From: Monoraphidium neglectum
Lineage: Eukaryota; Chlorophyta; Chlorophyceae; Sphaeropleales; Selenastraceae
Reading direction: 5' to 3'
NCBI RefSeq assembly: GCF_000611645.1
Contig: NW_014013601.1
Location: 8,541 to 60,257, forward strand
DNA: 51,717 nucleotides
In this document: positions 22,915 through 34,769 of the stretch, one piece after another
How the letters are laid out: each line of letters starts with the position of its first letter
Position numbering within the stretch: position 1 is the stretch's first letter
Notes under the pieces: model-generated
What the model saw: the letters and a program-made list of their open reading frames with translations, nothing else
The model's database searches: none
What the model was told of the DNA's origin: nothing
Made by a program: the position numbers and the translations under genes

Positions 22915-24021
22915 GCAGCCGTTTGACAGATTCAAAAGACAGTTTTCACGACACTGGGCGCAGGAGCGCCCAGAGCGCACCTCGGACCCTGCTGGGTTTG
23001 AGGTGACGGCCAGCCCATGGGGTTGGCACCTTTGGATGACTTTCAACCAACCGGGGGCATCTCGTTCTCAAAAGCAGCACTCCTGCTTTCCTGATCCAAT
23101 TCCGATCCCCACTCTCGACCAACGTCTCGCTTGGAGGGTCGCCTCGCCTCTCCCCAGTGTCAGCGCGGGGCTGGCTGCCGCTGGCCCGCGCGTGCTGCAC
23201 TTCCACGAATCTGACTTTCTGGCTCGCTGCGTTGGGATGGGGTGGCCTCTCATTTTGTCGTGGCAGGATGCAGCACGAAACTGGAAAGGGTATCACGCAC
23301 TGGCACCCCCTGGCGATGCGCGCTGTCGCGACTTCTGTGGATGGTTTAGGGTAGATAGTTCGCACATGGGCGTGGCCACTGACCCATATCTGCTGTTTTC
23401 AGGCTTAGCTTGGGCTGTTACTGGACTGGACTGGATTCTGCTGCCGCTTTCGTAGCCGGGTTTTACGTTCCGACTTTTCAGGGCTCTGGACTGAACTGCA
23501 TTCGGCTGCTTTCTGCTGTGGGTTCTGATGCTGCGCGTTCACCGAGTAATGTTCCACATCCATGTGGGGCCCCGGTGATCTTGACACCTACCCCCGCTTG
23601 ACTGGCCCGCAAGACCTGAATGCTGCCTGTTTGTTGGCTGCAGAGTCGAGCGCTGCAACAGCCGATCTCATCCAGTTCCATGGCAGGGGAGCAACAGAGG
23701 AAATTCCTCGGTCGTGAATTTGCAGATGGAATCAACATGGTGACGTGGGAGGTGCCAGTGAGCAACAGCTTGTGAGATTGGTCGAGGGGTGCAGAGTGCA
23801 CCCACGCGAGTGAGTTTCAGCAAGCTTTTACGCGGCAAATGGGGGCCCATGGATCGAAGAGTTAGCGCACGTGGGTGGCAACCCGCCTTTGCAGCATGTG
23901 CCTCCGCGCGCAGCCAAAGCTGCCCAATAAGTGAGCTGCATCGAATCAGGGCGCGACGCAGCAGCCGGGGCGGACGATCCCACCAGCCGGCGCGTCTCGA
24001 CATGTGCGCGACCCCGGCCCA
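22915..24021. other. Convergent intergenic region
   Basis: Separates the USP stop (plus) from the APC8 stop (minus). It should hold both 3' UTRs, but no TGTAA was seen on either strand. No coding exon was found. Confidence 0.45.
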
Positions 24022-24841
24022 TCACCACCGCTGCGCGTCCTCCCGCAGCCTCACCGCGGCCGCGACCACGTCGCCCCCCGCGCGCCGCAGCGCCTCCGCC
24101 GCCGCGGCCGCCGGCGCGCCCGTCTCCCGCACCAGCACCGCCACCAGCATCGCGCTGCCGCCGCTGCCGCCGCCCGCTGCAGCGTCTGCGTTGCTGCCGG
24201 TGGCGCCCCAGCCCACGCCTCCAGGGGTGCTGCCAGGGGAAGCTTCCTCCATGTCGTCCCCTGAAGACCCCTCTCCGCCCTCATCGCCGCCGTCCCCTTC
24301 GCCGCCGCGGCCGCCGAAACTGGGAGCGACCTCACCCGCGCCGCCGGCGCCCGCGCCCCCGTCCAACGCAAAGAGGCCCCCCGCCCAGCCGCCGCCGCCG
24401 CCCGCCGCCGCCGGCGTCGCAGCCGCTGCTGCTGCTGCCGCCCCCGCGCCGGGCGGCGGCCCGGCGCCGCCGGCCGTCATCGCCAGGGCGGCCATGACGG
24501 CGCCCCCTGGTGACTCATCGTCCTCCATGTCTTCCTCCATTATGCTGCTGCCCCCAGGCGTCCCCGGCGCCCCCGCCCCTCCGGCCCCCAGCGGCATGCG
24601 CGCCACCGCGCCGCCCCGCACCCCCAGCGCCGCCCTCGCGCCGCCGCCGCCCCAGGGGCCCGCGTCGCCACCACCCTGGGTCGCGGCGGCCCCGGCAAAG
24701 TGTGGTGCGGCGGCCCCTGATGCTGCGCTGCGCATTTCCCTCATGAGCGCCTTGGCCCTGCTGTTGGCGTGGCCCCCCACGTCCATGAGTCGCTGGCAGA
24801 GGGCCTCGGCCTCCTGGTGGTCCCCCTGGCTCTGCGGTTGT

Positions 24842-24899
<58 letters not shown>

Positions 24900-25498
24900 C
24901 ACGCGCATGTATGTTTGCATGCGTGCACACACGCACGTGGGTGTTGATATGTATGTGTGCAAGTATGTGCGTGTACACACAAAAGACGAGAGCAGCCCCG
25001 ATGTCCCCCTCAAACACCCACCACCCTTTGCTGTGCCGGCACGTGCCCGGGGCAACCCGCCGCGCCCCGCCCCCACAACCACCTTGCAGTACTCAGCCAG
25101 GAACAGCAGCGCGTCCACCGTGTCCGACCCCGCGGCCGCCCCGTCAGCGTCCAGGCGCTCCAAGTTGAGCCGGTAGTAGTGCGCCGCTGTCGGGCGGTCG
25201 CCCATCGCGTCGTGGAGCTTGGCCTGCGCGGGGACGGGGAAACCAGCCACAGAGGGAGGGGTGCGATGGCGCGCTGGTGTCGTGCGAGAGGTGGGGCAGG
25301 GGATGGGCCCAAGCATCGGCCGGGCTGTGTAGGATTCTGGAGCTGTGGAGGTGTTTAGGTGCGGGCGGGTTAGCATCAAAGCCTGTTTCACCCAAACAAA
25401 GGAAGCAAGGGGAAGCTGGCTCAGCATGAACCACACCAGCTGCAGTCATAACCCTTGTGAAAGAATATCGCCAGTATGCGCGCACACACTCATGCACA

Positions 25499-25550
<52 letters not shown>

Positions 25551-27837
25551 CACGCCCGCGCACGTGCGTATACAATGCATGCTCTCACACACGCCACCCT
25601 CCCACCAGCTTGTGCAGGGCGATGCCCTCCCTGTCGCCGTTCGCCACCGCACGCCGGTAGCACCGCACAGCCACCTGCATCGCCGCAAACGACGGCGACG
25701 CAGAGGGGGGGATCGACCCAGGCGCAATCAGCACTTCACCAGATCCTGGGGCGCCTGGCATCACACAAAAGCATGCAGGCGCGTCGCAGGCAGGCCTCCC
25801 CGTCCGCGCCTGCTGCTGCATCGCGAGACCCGCAGCCCAGCAAGCGCCAACAGCTCACCCCAGGGTGCCCCAGGCTCAGCCCGCCCCTCATCTAAATCAG
25901 ACCCCGGTCAGACCCAGCTGCCCCCCCAAAAAGCGAGTCGTCCTGTTGAATTACTTGAATCCCTTCGCCCCCAGACCTGTGGCATATTGAGGTCGGGGCT
26001 CTCATAGCACTGCCCCAGGGCGCACCACATCCGCGGGTCGCCCGGCCGCAGCATGGCGGCGCGCCTGAGGGGCGCGGCGCCATGGGCAGCGGTCACGGCG
26101 GCTGAGCTGCCAGGTGTTGACACAGGGGTGTTGGAGAGAGCAGGGGCGCTCCTGCTGCTAGCACGGGGGCTCCTGCGCTGCACTCCAAAGAGCCGTTGCT
26201 GCTCCTTGCCGTCTCACAGGCCCATAGTGTGCATCCCAAACTCCCCACTGCACTAGCAAACAGGACAGCGCAAGGTGCGAACCCTGAAGTTCACACCTGT
26301 AGTAGTAAAGGGCGTAGTAAGGCATCTGCAGCAGCTCGTACGTCTGCCCCAGGCCGTACCACGCGCGGTAATCGCGCGGTGACACCTCAATGGCCTGGCG
26401 GTACGCATCTGGAGCGGGTGACAACGAAAGCGGCGGGTGACACAGCATTAGTCATGCACCGTATCCGACAACAGGGCACGAGCAACTCAAGCCGCCACTG
26501 ATCCAGCTTCTCAAGCGCACCCCAACAGGCCAAGGCCAGGGCACACACGTATAGGCACACGGCCGCCGCAAACAATTGCATGGCAGACGCACCTATGGCT
26601 GCAGGTGCGTTCTTCATCTCCACGAACTCGTGGCCCATCAGGGTCCAGGCGCTCTGGTAGCCGCGCGACAGCCGCAGCGCGCGCCTGAAGTACTCCACCG
26701 CGCGCTCGTGCTGGCCCTGTGAGACCGGGGTTTGCACCATTCGAGGTGGTCAACAGGTGGCTGCGACACCTGTGCTTCAAGCAGGCTCGCAGTCACAAGG
26801 ACAGAGCGGTTACCCGGTGTCTCAACAAACACACGCCCCGGGCGCCCGGCTTCCGCCAATTTCATGGTGTATGGCACGCGCAGGCGCAATGCATTCGGCC
26901 GCGCGGCTGCTGGACGCACGGCGTCACCTTGAGGGAGTAGTAGTTGCCGATGATGCAGCAGCTCTCAGGGCGGTACCTGTCGGGGCAGGCGGGAGGATGG
27001 TACAAAGTACATGAGTAAAACCGTCATGCGTCGCGCCGGGCACGGTCCACCAATGCCGTCGGAAGTGCGGCAAGCGCTGCGGGCTCCCCTGCGCCGCCCA
27101 CAGCGGGTGACACCCGTCAGCAGGGCGTCGCATAGCACGGGCCAAAACAACGCGTTGAGCGCACGGGGCCGGCCGCGCGCCTGTCGCTGGCGGCCACTTT
27201 GTGCGCCAGGTGTGAGAGGGCTGCGAACTGCTCCTTCACATAGAGGATGTTGGAGTAGCAGTCCATGCCCTGGGTGTGCGGCGCAGCATCAGAAAAGAAA
27301 TAGTGTCCTACAATCGTTGAATGTGGAGTAGGGGCACTGCAGGCCCGAGAACGGCTGGGTTTGAAACCAACCGCGCAAGCTTGGCATGCGCGAGAGCGTG
27401 TGCGGCAATGGACGCACATGAGAGGCAGCCCTGCCCGCGCGCGCACACACACTCACACACACACACACACGCACACATGCCATACACAACACACACACAC
27501 ATCTTCACAACCATACATCAAGCACACATCAATCGCACACATACACACATGTTGCCACTCCTGCACATTGTGCGAGGATGTGTTTGTCTGTCAGCAGGGC
27601 TCCATTCAGCAGCTGCCAGTGCACGACGCATGCACACCCCGCGCATGCACACACATGTGCGACAACGCCGCGAACGCGCACACGCCTGCCCCACCCACGA
27701 GCCCACCTCCACCCTGTGTGGGTCCCTGCCCAGGAGATCCTCGTACAGCCCCTGGGCGCCATCAAAGTTCCGCATGTTGTAGTGCGCGGTCGCTGCTGAG
27801 CACGTCACCCAGTCCGAGCCCGGAAACAGCTGGTGTA

Positions 27838-27871
<34 letters not shown>

Positions 27872-29455
27872 AGTGTACACGTGTGTGTGTGTGTGTGTGT
27901 TCATGCGTGTGTTCATGTGTACGGGTGTGTGTGTGTGTATGTGTGTGTGTGTTCATGTGATCAATCACACAACCAGCACCAATGGTAGGCTCTGGCAGCA
28001 CCAAGGCGTGAGCACCTGGGTGGTCGAGACGCGGCGAGCAGCCAGCACCAGGCGCCTCGGCCCCCTCAGATATCCCACACCCCCTGCATCAACACCGGGC
28101 GCCAGGACCCCACAGTCGTCGCCAGAGGCCCCTCACCCGCCCTGCACCAACGCCTGGGCCCAGGCCCAGGCCAGCCGCACTGATACCAGGCAGCGCCTGT
28201 TTGGAAAGATGCCCACCTGGTTTATGACCTGCAGCCGGCTGAGGGCCTCTGCGTTGTGCTGCAGCTCCAGGCAGGTCGAGGCCAGGAAGGCGTCGCGCAC
28301 CCAGTGGGCCGGCAGCGGCAGGAGGCTTACAGATTCAAGGTCGCCGCACAGGCCCTGGAGCGCCTGCGGTGACGGACACAGTGAGGATGCGCATGCGCGC
28401 GGGTGCTTGCTTGTCGGGTGTTTGTGTGCGTGAGTATTCTAGAGGTGCGCTGTGGTCAGATATCTCATGTGAAATGTGAGAAACTAAGTGAGAGGAGAAG
28501 GGAGAGAAAATGGGAGAGGGCAAGGAGAGATTGTGTGCGTTCTGTGTGCACGCATGCGTGGAAAGTGGTACCACAGTGCAGAGCCCTGCGCTGGTCGCCG
28601 GACGCAGGGCGGGCACGCGGGCACCAGCAGCGCGCTCGGCGGTGCAGCACCTCGCCCTCCTGGCGGCAGGAGCACGCACACCCCAATATGTTGCCGGGTG
28701 CATATGCGCCCGCAAGTATGAGGGCCATCAGGTGGCACCGCGGCCGCCGGCTGCTCACCTGCCACGCACCCCAGTGGCAGGGGTAGCTGCTGACAGACCG
28801 CACCAGCAGCGCCCGCGCCTCGTCGTCGCAGCCCCTGGGGTAATGGGGCGATGCAAGGTGTGGGCCGCGTTCTCACGGAGGGCCCGCAGTGCGCACATTC
28901 CGGTGCCCCACAAGGCAAAATGCGCTAAGCTGGCAGGCGTTGCACTCGCCCATCCCCAATCCGAAGGATGAAAACAGCGCGAACGATTCATGCACATCGT
29001 ATAGCCCAGCGAAGCACAGCGCAGCGCAGCGCGGCGCAGCACAGCACAGCACAGGTCAGCACAGCACAGCGTGCACAGCGCAAGGCACTCACCTGTCGAT
29101 CGCCACCAGGCCCCGCAGGTAGAGGCAAAACGCGTCCTCGTCAGCGACGCCCCAGCCTCCCCTTCCTTCACCGCCGGTCGCGTTGCCGCCAAGCCCGCCG
29201 TCGCAGCCACGCAGGAGTGCCTCGACGGCTGCGAGCTCTCTGTTTGGCGGCTGCACACCGCCCAGCGGCCCGGACTTTTGTATCCGCTCCTCCCTGAATG
29301 GTGGGGGGGGGGCGTGTTTGGCATGCGGTTGCACACGCCGTGCAGGTAGATTGTGACGCACATGAGCTAGGCTGCAATGCACTGGGATAGGCGACACTCG
29401 TGAGTTCTTTGGCGCTCAAGGTTGAAGCCGCTGCTGTCTTAATCACGATTAGCTC

Positions 29456-29521
<66 letters not shown>

Positions 29522-29894
29522 GCGGCGGCGGCAGCAGCAGCAGCGGCGGCGGTGGCAGCAGCAGCAGCGGCGGCGGCGGCAGCAGCAGCAGCGGCGGCGG
29601 TGGCAGCAGCAGCCGCAGCAGCAGCAGCTGCAGCGGCAGCAGGAGAGGGTAGGGCCGTTTGGGCCTCACTCTCGCCGTTTCTCCCCGGCTAGGTAGAGGC
29701 TGTAGGCCCGCAGAAACAGAGCCTTGGTGCACGCCGGCGCACGCTGCTCCGCCATGGTGCCGCGCGCGGCCGGCGGCGAGGGCGCTATGCTGCTGAGCAG
29801 GTGTGCGGCGCGGCTGTACTCCTGCGGCGGTGCATCGTTGTGTGTTTGTGTGTGTTGGTCTCTTCATGCGTGAAGCTGTGTGCATAATAGTGTT

Positions 29895-29943
<49 letters not shown>

Positions 29944-30371
29944 GTGTATGTCAGGGATGCGTGTTGAGAGACACGTTGATGGCATCCTGCAGGCGCGTGC
30001 GCGGTGCTCGTCTGCATGGACACGCTGATGCAGCATGCGAGCTGCCTGCTGCCATGCGCAAGAAAGCACAAAACAAGGCCAAGCTTGGTTGCACGGGCCG
30101 TGCCGCCAAGGTGCACGTACTTCAACGGAAGCACGCGGCTCGAACTCACCCGGTCCGCAAAGCACGCGCGTGCCAGCAGCAGTGCCGGGGGGTCTGGTGC
30201 CCGTGCTGAGGCCGCTGCGTCTGCTGCGAGCGCATCGGCCGCGCCCGTTGCGGCGTCCGCCGGAAGGCCGCATAGCATTTCGGCAGCCCACTTCGCCGAC
30301 TGCTGCAGGCCCCGTTCGCGCAGGTCGGTGACGGCGCGCGAGAGCTCCGCATAATGAGCCGCTGCGCTCAT
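24022..30371 (-). CDS. APC8: Anaphase-promoting complex subunit 8 (CDC23) with UBA-like C-terminus
   Basis: Fourteen exons: 30371-30150, 29821-29670, 29293-29093, 28834-28759, 28363-28217, 27829-27707, 27269-27181, 26976-26928, 26716-26593, 26408-26297, 26064-25977, 25674-25606, 25223-25083 and 24831-24022. They total 2403 nt, giving 800 residues. The N-terminal SAKWAAEML and [14 protein letters not shown], then [20 protein letters not shown] and [20 protein letters not shown], and the TPR series ([39 protein letters not shown]) are diagnostic of CDC23/APC8. This is a TPR scaffold subunit of the APC/C ubiquitin ligase. The family core ends near residue 570. About 185 residues of Gly/Ala/Pro with an acidic patch follow, then [20 protein letters not shown], which resembles a UBA/TS-N domain. 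One intron (27180-26977) uses a GC donor. The rest follow GT-AG. Confidence 0.95.
24840..24892 (-). repeat. (GT)n/(CA)n microsatellite in APC8 intron
   Basis: Pure GT on the plus strand, so CA on the coding strand, ending about 10 nt from the acceptor of the last APC8 exon (24831). Mixed TG/CA/CG alternation continues to about 24985. Confidence 0.95.
25500..25546 (-). repeat. (CA)n/(TG)n microsatellite in APC8 intron
   Basis: CA on the plus strand, so TG on the coding strand. It starts about 60 nt downstream of the donor of exon 25674-25606. Confidence 0.95.
27446..27546 (-). repeat. CA-rich (coding-strand TG) tract in APC8 intron
   Basis: Irregular CA-rich sequence on the plus strand, TG on the coding strand, in the intron after exon 27829-27707. 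Confidence 0.85.
27838..27957 (-). repeat. TG-rich (coding-strand CA) tract in APC8 intron
   Basis: About 120 bp of TG on the plus strand, CA on the coding strand, ending within 10 nt of the acceptor for exon 27829-27707. Confidence 0.9.
29009..29076 (-). repeat. Irregular CAGCA/CAGCG pentamer tract in APC8 intron
   Basis: Repeated CAGCA and CAGCG units on the plus strand (TGCTG/CTGTG on the coding strand), a short distance downstream of the donor of exon 29293-29093. Confidence 0.8.
29458..29641 (-). repeat. Compound (CAG)n/(CGG)n trinucleotide array in APC8 intron
   Basis: About 180 bp of CAG on the plus strand, with interspersed CGG blocks in a higher-order pattern. The coding strand reads CTG. 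It lies about 30 nt downstream of the donor of exon 29821-29670. The poly-Gln and poly-Leu frames it creates are not coding. Confidence 0.93.
29895..29939 (-). repeat. (GT)n/(CA)n microsatellite in APC8 intron 1
   Basis: GT on the plus strand, CA on the coding strand, about 75 nt before the acceptor of exon 29821-29670. Further CA-like units lie in between. Confidence 0.92.
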
Positions 30372-31736
30372 CGCGCCCGTTTGTTTGTACGCGTTGCCAC
30401 CTATGCCTTGCACAGCACTTTGCAAGGGTGGATGGTGTGAGAATTTATTTGATTCAGCTTCAGATCGCGGTAGACAGGCGCTTGGCGAAGTATTCCTCTA
30501 TGAAATCTGTCCAGGATGCACTAAATATGATCTCAAGCGGCGGCAGCAAAGTTGACAGTACGACCCGTCAGATCTGCACGACTGTTCAAATTGCAGGGCT
30601 CCTTTGCCTTTCGACCGTTGTGACCCTCGAAGTATGCTGTATAGGCGTTCCGAGTGTCAATCCACAGAGCGAGGACCCTTGACTGCTCCAGAGCGTCCAG
30701 TTCCCCATGCCCTGCCTGACGCCTGGTGACGTGTGCACCTTGCTGCCGTCCACCTTCATTCATCAGGTCCAAATGTGTAATCCCCCATTATAAGATGGAA
30801 TGCATGCTCAAACAGAGCTATTTACAATCCCAATCCGCAAGGAAGGCACAGGTGCTTGTTGCAAGAAGGCAAGGCGGCCCGTTGCCGCAGGCGCCGGTCG
30901 CGCGGCGTCACAAGCACGCCCAGCCTCATGTGGCAGTTCAGACTTTGGATGATGCTCGTGCGTGCTGGCTCGAGAGACGCAAGGTGGGGCTCATTGATTT
31001 CCACACGCACCCAAGCGAGCCGCCACCCGCCAGCTCCACAACCCCACGGCTCGGGCGGCGGACGGTGTGCCCCCTGGAAGCGGGAGGCTCGGCGCAGTCC
31101 CACGGCGGCGAGACGGCGGATGGCGTTTGACCCTGTGGGTGAGTAAGGGCGGAGCCCAGGAGAACCCGAAGCCAAGCGTGCCAAGCAGGCGGACGCGACA
31201 GAGAAGCCCCATAAGCAATGCGCGGGGCAGCATGAAAGGGCGCCCGCTGGGCGGGCGGGCTATGCATTCCGGGCCGTGCGGCCGTGTGAGGGTCGTGGTC
31301 GGGGGGCGGCTTCCGGCGGCGCGCGGGCCGGCTGGCGGAAGGCGCGGCTTGCTGGCGATCGGGCGGCTGGAGCGCGCCCCGCGTGCGAGGTGGCCGCGGG
31401 CACCTCGCGCACGGGCGCGGCTGGAGGGCGGCCCGCAGAGGCGCCCCGGCCGCGGGGAAGCGTTTAGGACAGAGAGTTGCGACAAGACTGGGTAGGGACA
31501 AATTTCGAAGCAGCGCGGCGACACCTTGTGTAGGGCTCGGCTGCCGCTCTGGTAGCCATGGCGGCCGGCCGCTGGCGGCACCCAAGCCGTCGCATGACAG
31601 GGGGCCCTGCCACGCCGCCGACGGCGCTGGGTCGCACGGCTTCCTGCGCCCCTCGGTCACAGGCCTCGCAGCCCGCGATCTCGGGGCCCCGCGGCAACCT
31701 CGACTCGTCGTGATCTCAGATCATTCAGATCTCAGA
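30372..31736. other. APC8 promoter and KH-gene 3' UTR
   Basis: Lies between the stop of the KH gene and the start of APC8, both on the minus strand. A minus-strand TGTAA at 30836-30832 suggests the KH 3' UTR covers most of it. No convincing coding exon was seen. Confidence 0.45.
30832..30836 (-). terminator. TGTAA poly(A) signal, KH gene
   Basis: TTACA on the plus strand, about 900 nt past the KH gene stop codon. Confidence 0.45.
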
Positions 31737-32441
31737 TCACAAGAACATGCCGTGCTCGTCAAGCAGCACGTCGTCGTCGCCGTCGCCGTTGGTGCCGCTC
31801 AGGCGCGGCTTGTTCGCCGAGAGCTTCTCGCTGATCATCGCGCACGCCAGCTGGATGCCGGCATAGCTGCCGCTGAGGGTGACCTCGCGCTCGTGGGTGT
31901 GGGGGTCCATTTTCGAGCGGTCTGAAATCTTGATGGCCACCTTGGCGTTCTGTTGCGCCGCATTGCAGGGTGGCGGTTGCATGTGGGGGGAGTCAGTGTT
32001 GTAGGAAAGGGGCTGTCAGCTGTAAGGGCTGGAAGCACGTGCGAGAGGGGCTGCTTGGAAGTGGGAGGGCCAGGAAGCGTACGACACACGCCCTCAGCCA
32101 TTCTTGGAGATGCGCACTAGTGAAGCACTGCCAAATCATGCCGGTGCGCGCCGCACAGCACGCCCCGACACTACCCCGCCATCTCCCGCCGCCGCGCCGC
32201 ACGCACCGACCACCTTCCCGCCCCGGGACCCCCGCCCAAGGTCCCTCGGCGCCGCCTGCGCTGCGCAGCACACTTTGCGCGCGTGCACACCTGCTGGATC
32301 TGAGTCAGCGTCTGCCCCTTCTTGCCCAGGATGGCGCCCACATCCTCGTCCAGCAGCGCCATGGTCAGCACAGCGCGCGCGTTGGACAGCGTGCTCTTGC
32401 CGGTGCTCGCGCGCACCGCCGGGATGAGGCCCTGGGGGGCG

Positions 32442-32482
<41 letters not shown>

Positions 32483-33254
32483 TGTGTGTGTTTGTGGATC
32501 TGAGTGCAGCAAAAGCCGCCAAGTTCCAGGGAAGCAATGCAGGCCCGGTCCTTGCTATCACAACTGGCCCCCTGCACGACCCCCATCGCTCGGCCTTGCA
32601 AGATCGGGCCGCTCGTGCCCGCGCGAGGCAGCGCCACGCCCAGTTGTCAGGCTCACCTGTGTCGAGGCCAGCTGCAGCGTCAGGTCCATGTAGGCGTTGA
32701 ACTTGTCGTCCGCCGACAGCTGCGTACAAAACTCGAAACCCGACGGCGGGAAGCTTCGGATGTGAGTGATGCGTGCGGCGGGCGTCATACGACCGCTGCA
32801 GGCGACGAGGCGGCACCCGACATCCGCTGCAGGCGGATACGCCGCGGAACGCGCGCCCATGCGCGCCTCAAACGCCCCGCTGCCAACTAATGCCCGCAGG
32901 TCCGCGCCCCCGGCGGCCCACCGTGTTGAGGATGAGCGCGACGGCGCGCAGCACGCGGTCGCGGCTGCCCAGCACGGAGATGATGCGCTCGCTGTCGCTG
33001 GGGGTGAGCTCGCTCAGGGGCTGGGGGTGCGAGCGCGATGGGCAGGACAGGCAGGGCCGAATGAGAGCCGGTCAGGGGGGCATGCCGATTGGGAGGCGTG
33101 CTATCGCTCCAAGCGCTTGCCAGGGCGCAGCATTTGAGTCAGGTTCATGGGTGCCCGCAGCTGACTGGGGGCAGCTCGCCCTTGGCATCGTTGCGGCTGC
33201 CTCCCTGGCAGCATGCGCGTGGCCGCACTGCTGTCTTGCATTGAATATCTGGGG

Positions 33255-33285
<31 letters not shown>

Positions 33286-34769
33286 TGCACACACAAGGAC
33301 ACACAAGGACACATCAGCATGCACCCACCTGCACCCGGATGGTCGCGCCGCTGTCCTGCATAAAGTCGCGGATGGTCTGACCCTTCTGGCCAATCACCGC
33401 ACCGCACAGCTTCCGCGAAACCGCCATCTTGACCTGTCCGCCGCAGAGTGGCGGGCAAAAATGATGCTTGGCGCTTGCGCAAGCCGGCAGGCTGAAGAGG
33501 CGGACAGGGCCGGCCGCACGGCGGTGGGTGCGGGGCTGCAGTAAAGCGCGTTCTGAGCGTGGGGCAGTGCGGCAACACCGTGGGGCAGTGCGCCACGCGC
33601 GGTGTGAGTGCCGGCCCTCTGCCTCAGGCGCGGGGCGCGGGCTGTGCCGCACCTGGTCCTCCCGCCCCCGGCCGCTGCTGCCGCCGCTGCGCGATACTGG
33701 GCTGGTCGGCTCCCGCGGCAGCTTCTCCAGCATGAGGAATATGGCCGTGAGGACAGAGTGCAGCGGCCCGGACAGCAGCAGCACGCGCTCGGAGGTGCCT
33801 GCTCGGCGGGGCGGGCGCGCAGGGCGCGACCGGTCAGGGGCTCTGCAGGGACGGCGCGCGGCGCTGGCGTGGACGTGGCGGCGGCTTGTGCCAAGAGGTG
33901 GCCGTGGTCACGAATAACGCAGACATGCTTGCTTCGGTTCACATTACATGAACTTGTTGTTTCTCCGTTCAGCCCAGTGAGTGCTCCCCACTCACTCGGG
34001 TAAAACTCGCCAGCCCTGGAAAGCTGCACGCGCGCCCCCGAGTTTTTCTGTATCTGCTCAATCGTCTGCCCCGCCTGTAGTGGTGCGGCGCGCGCGGTTT
34101 GGGACGTACGAGCGGCGGGCGTCAAATAGGGGGCGCCCGGGGGGCAGGGGCTGCGAACGCAGGGGCCGCGGGCCCTGCGGCTGGCAAGAATTCCGCGGCG
34201 GCGGCGGCGGAGAGCGCCTCGCGGCTGCGGCCCCGCACCTTGCCAATGACGGAGCCGGCCGCCGCGTTGGATATGAGGAGCTTGGCCACCTGCAAGTCGG
34301 CGCACGCCAAAATCGTGAGTGTGGCGAGGGGAGTGAGGCCGCCGATGGGCCAGGCGACTGGTGTGGGGACGCGGCGCCACCTGGCGCCGTGGCACAGCAA
34401 CAGGCGCGTCACAAGGGATCATAGCAGGACAGCGCCCCAGGCTATTGATACGGCAACATCGCCTTGGGAGCCGCACCACTTGCTGCCCGCCCGACGGGGC
34501 GTCGCCTGTGCCACTCAGGTTGGCCACAGCGTCGGACGCCGCAGCGCCGACGCCCTCCTCCTCCTCCTGCTCCTCATTGTTAGCCTCCGGCGCATGGGCA
34601 GTGTCACCTACGTTGTGCTGCTCAAGCTCCAGTTCCTGTGGCATCATCAAGGCGAGGCTGTCAGCCTGACGCCCTTTCTCAGATCGCTCCCGTGGGGGCG
34701 CCCTCAAGGTAAGCCACTTACCTGATGGTGGGGCACAGTTACAGCCTGCTCCTCCAGTGTGGCCGACAT
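31737..34769 (-). CDS. Three-KH-domain RNA-binding protein (BTR1/Nova/PCBP type)
   Basis: Ten exons: 34769-34722, 34635-34480 (the donor may lie three bases further, at 34477), 34289-34239, 34074-33996, 33798-33653, 33433-33329, 33020-32922, 32719-32657, 32431-32291 and 31949-31737. They total 1101 nt, giving 366 residues. After an acidic leader (NNEEQEEEEG) come three KH domains, each with its GxxG RNA-binding loop. KH1 has LLISNAAAGSVIGKAGQTI and LSRAGEFYP with STSERVLLLSG. KH2 has LCGAVIGQKGQTIRDFM and SDSERIISVLGSRDRV. KH3 has VGAILGKKGQTLTQIQQ and KISDRSKM with HEREVTLSGSYAGIQ. The order and spacing match plant BTR1 and animal Nova/PCBP proteins, which bind single-stranded RNA in splicing, stability or translation control. 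All loops look intact. The specific RNA targets are unknown. Confidence 0.92.
32443..32493 (-). repeat. (TG)n/(CA)n microsatellite in KH-gene intron
   Basis: TG on the plus strand, CA on the coding strand, ending about 12 nt before the acceptor of exon 32431-32291. Confidence 0.93.
33252..33282 (-). repeat. (CA)n/(TG)n microsatellite in KH-gene intron
   Basis: CA on the plus strand, TG on the coding strand, about 50 nt downstream of the donor of exon 33433-33329. Confidence 0.92.

Noticed and set aside
29400..29696. Poly-Gln protein
   Set aside because: It is the intronic CAG array read on the non-coding strand of APC8.
30428..30682. 84-residue plus-strand frame near the APC8 start
   Set aside because: No recognisable motif and no supporting splice structure. 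It lies in upstream or UTR sequence of minus-strand genes.
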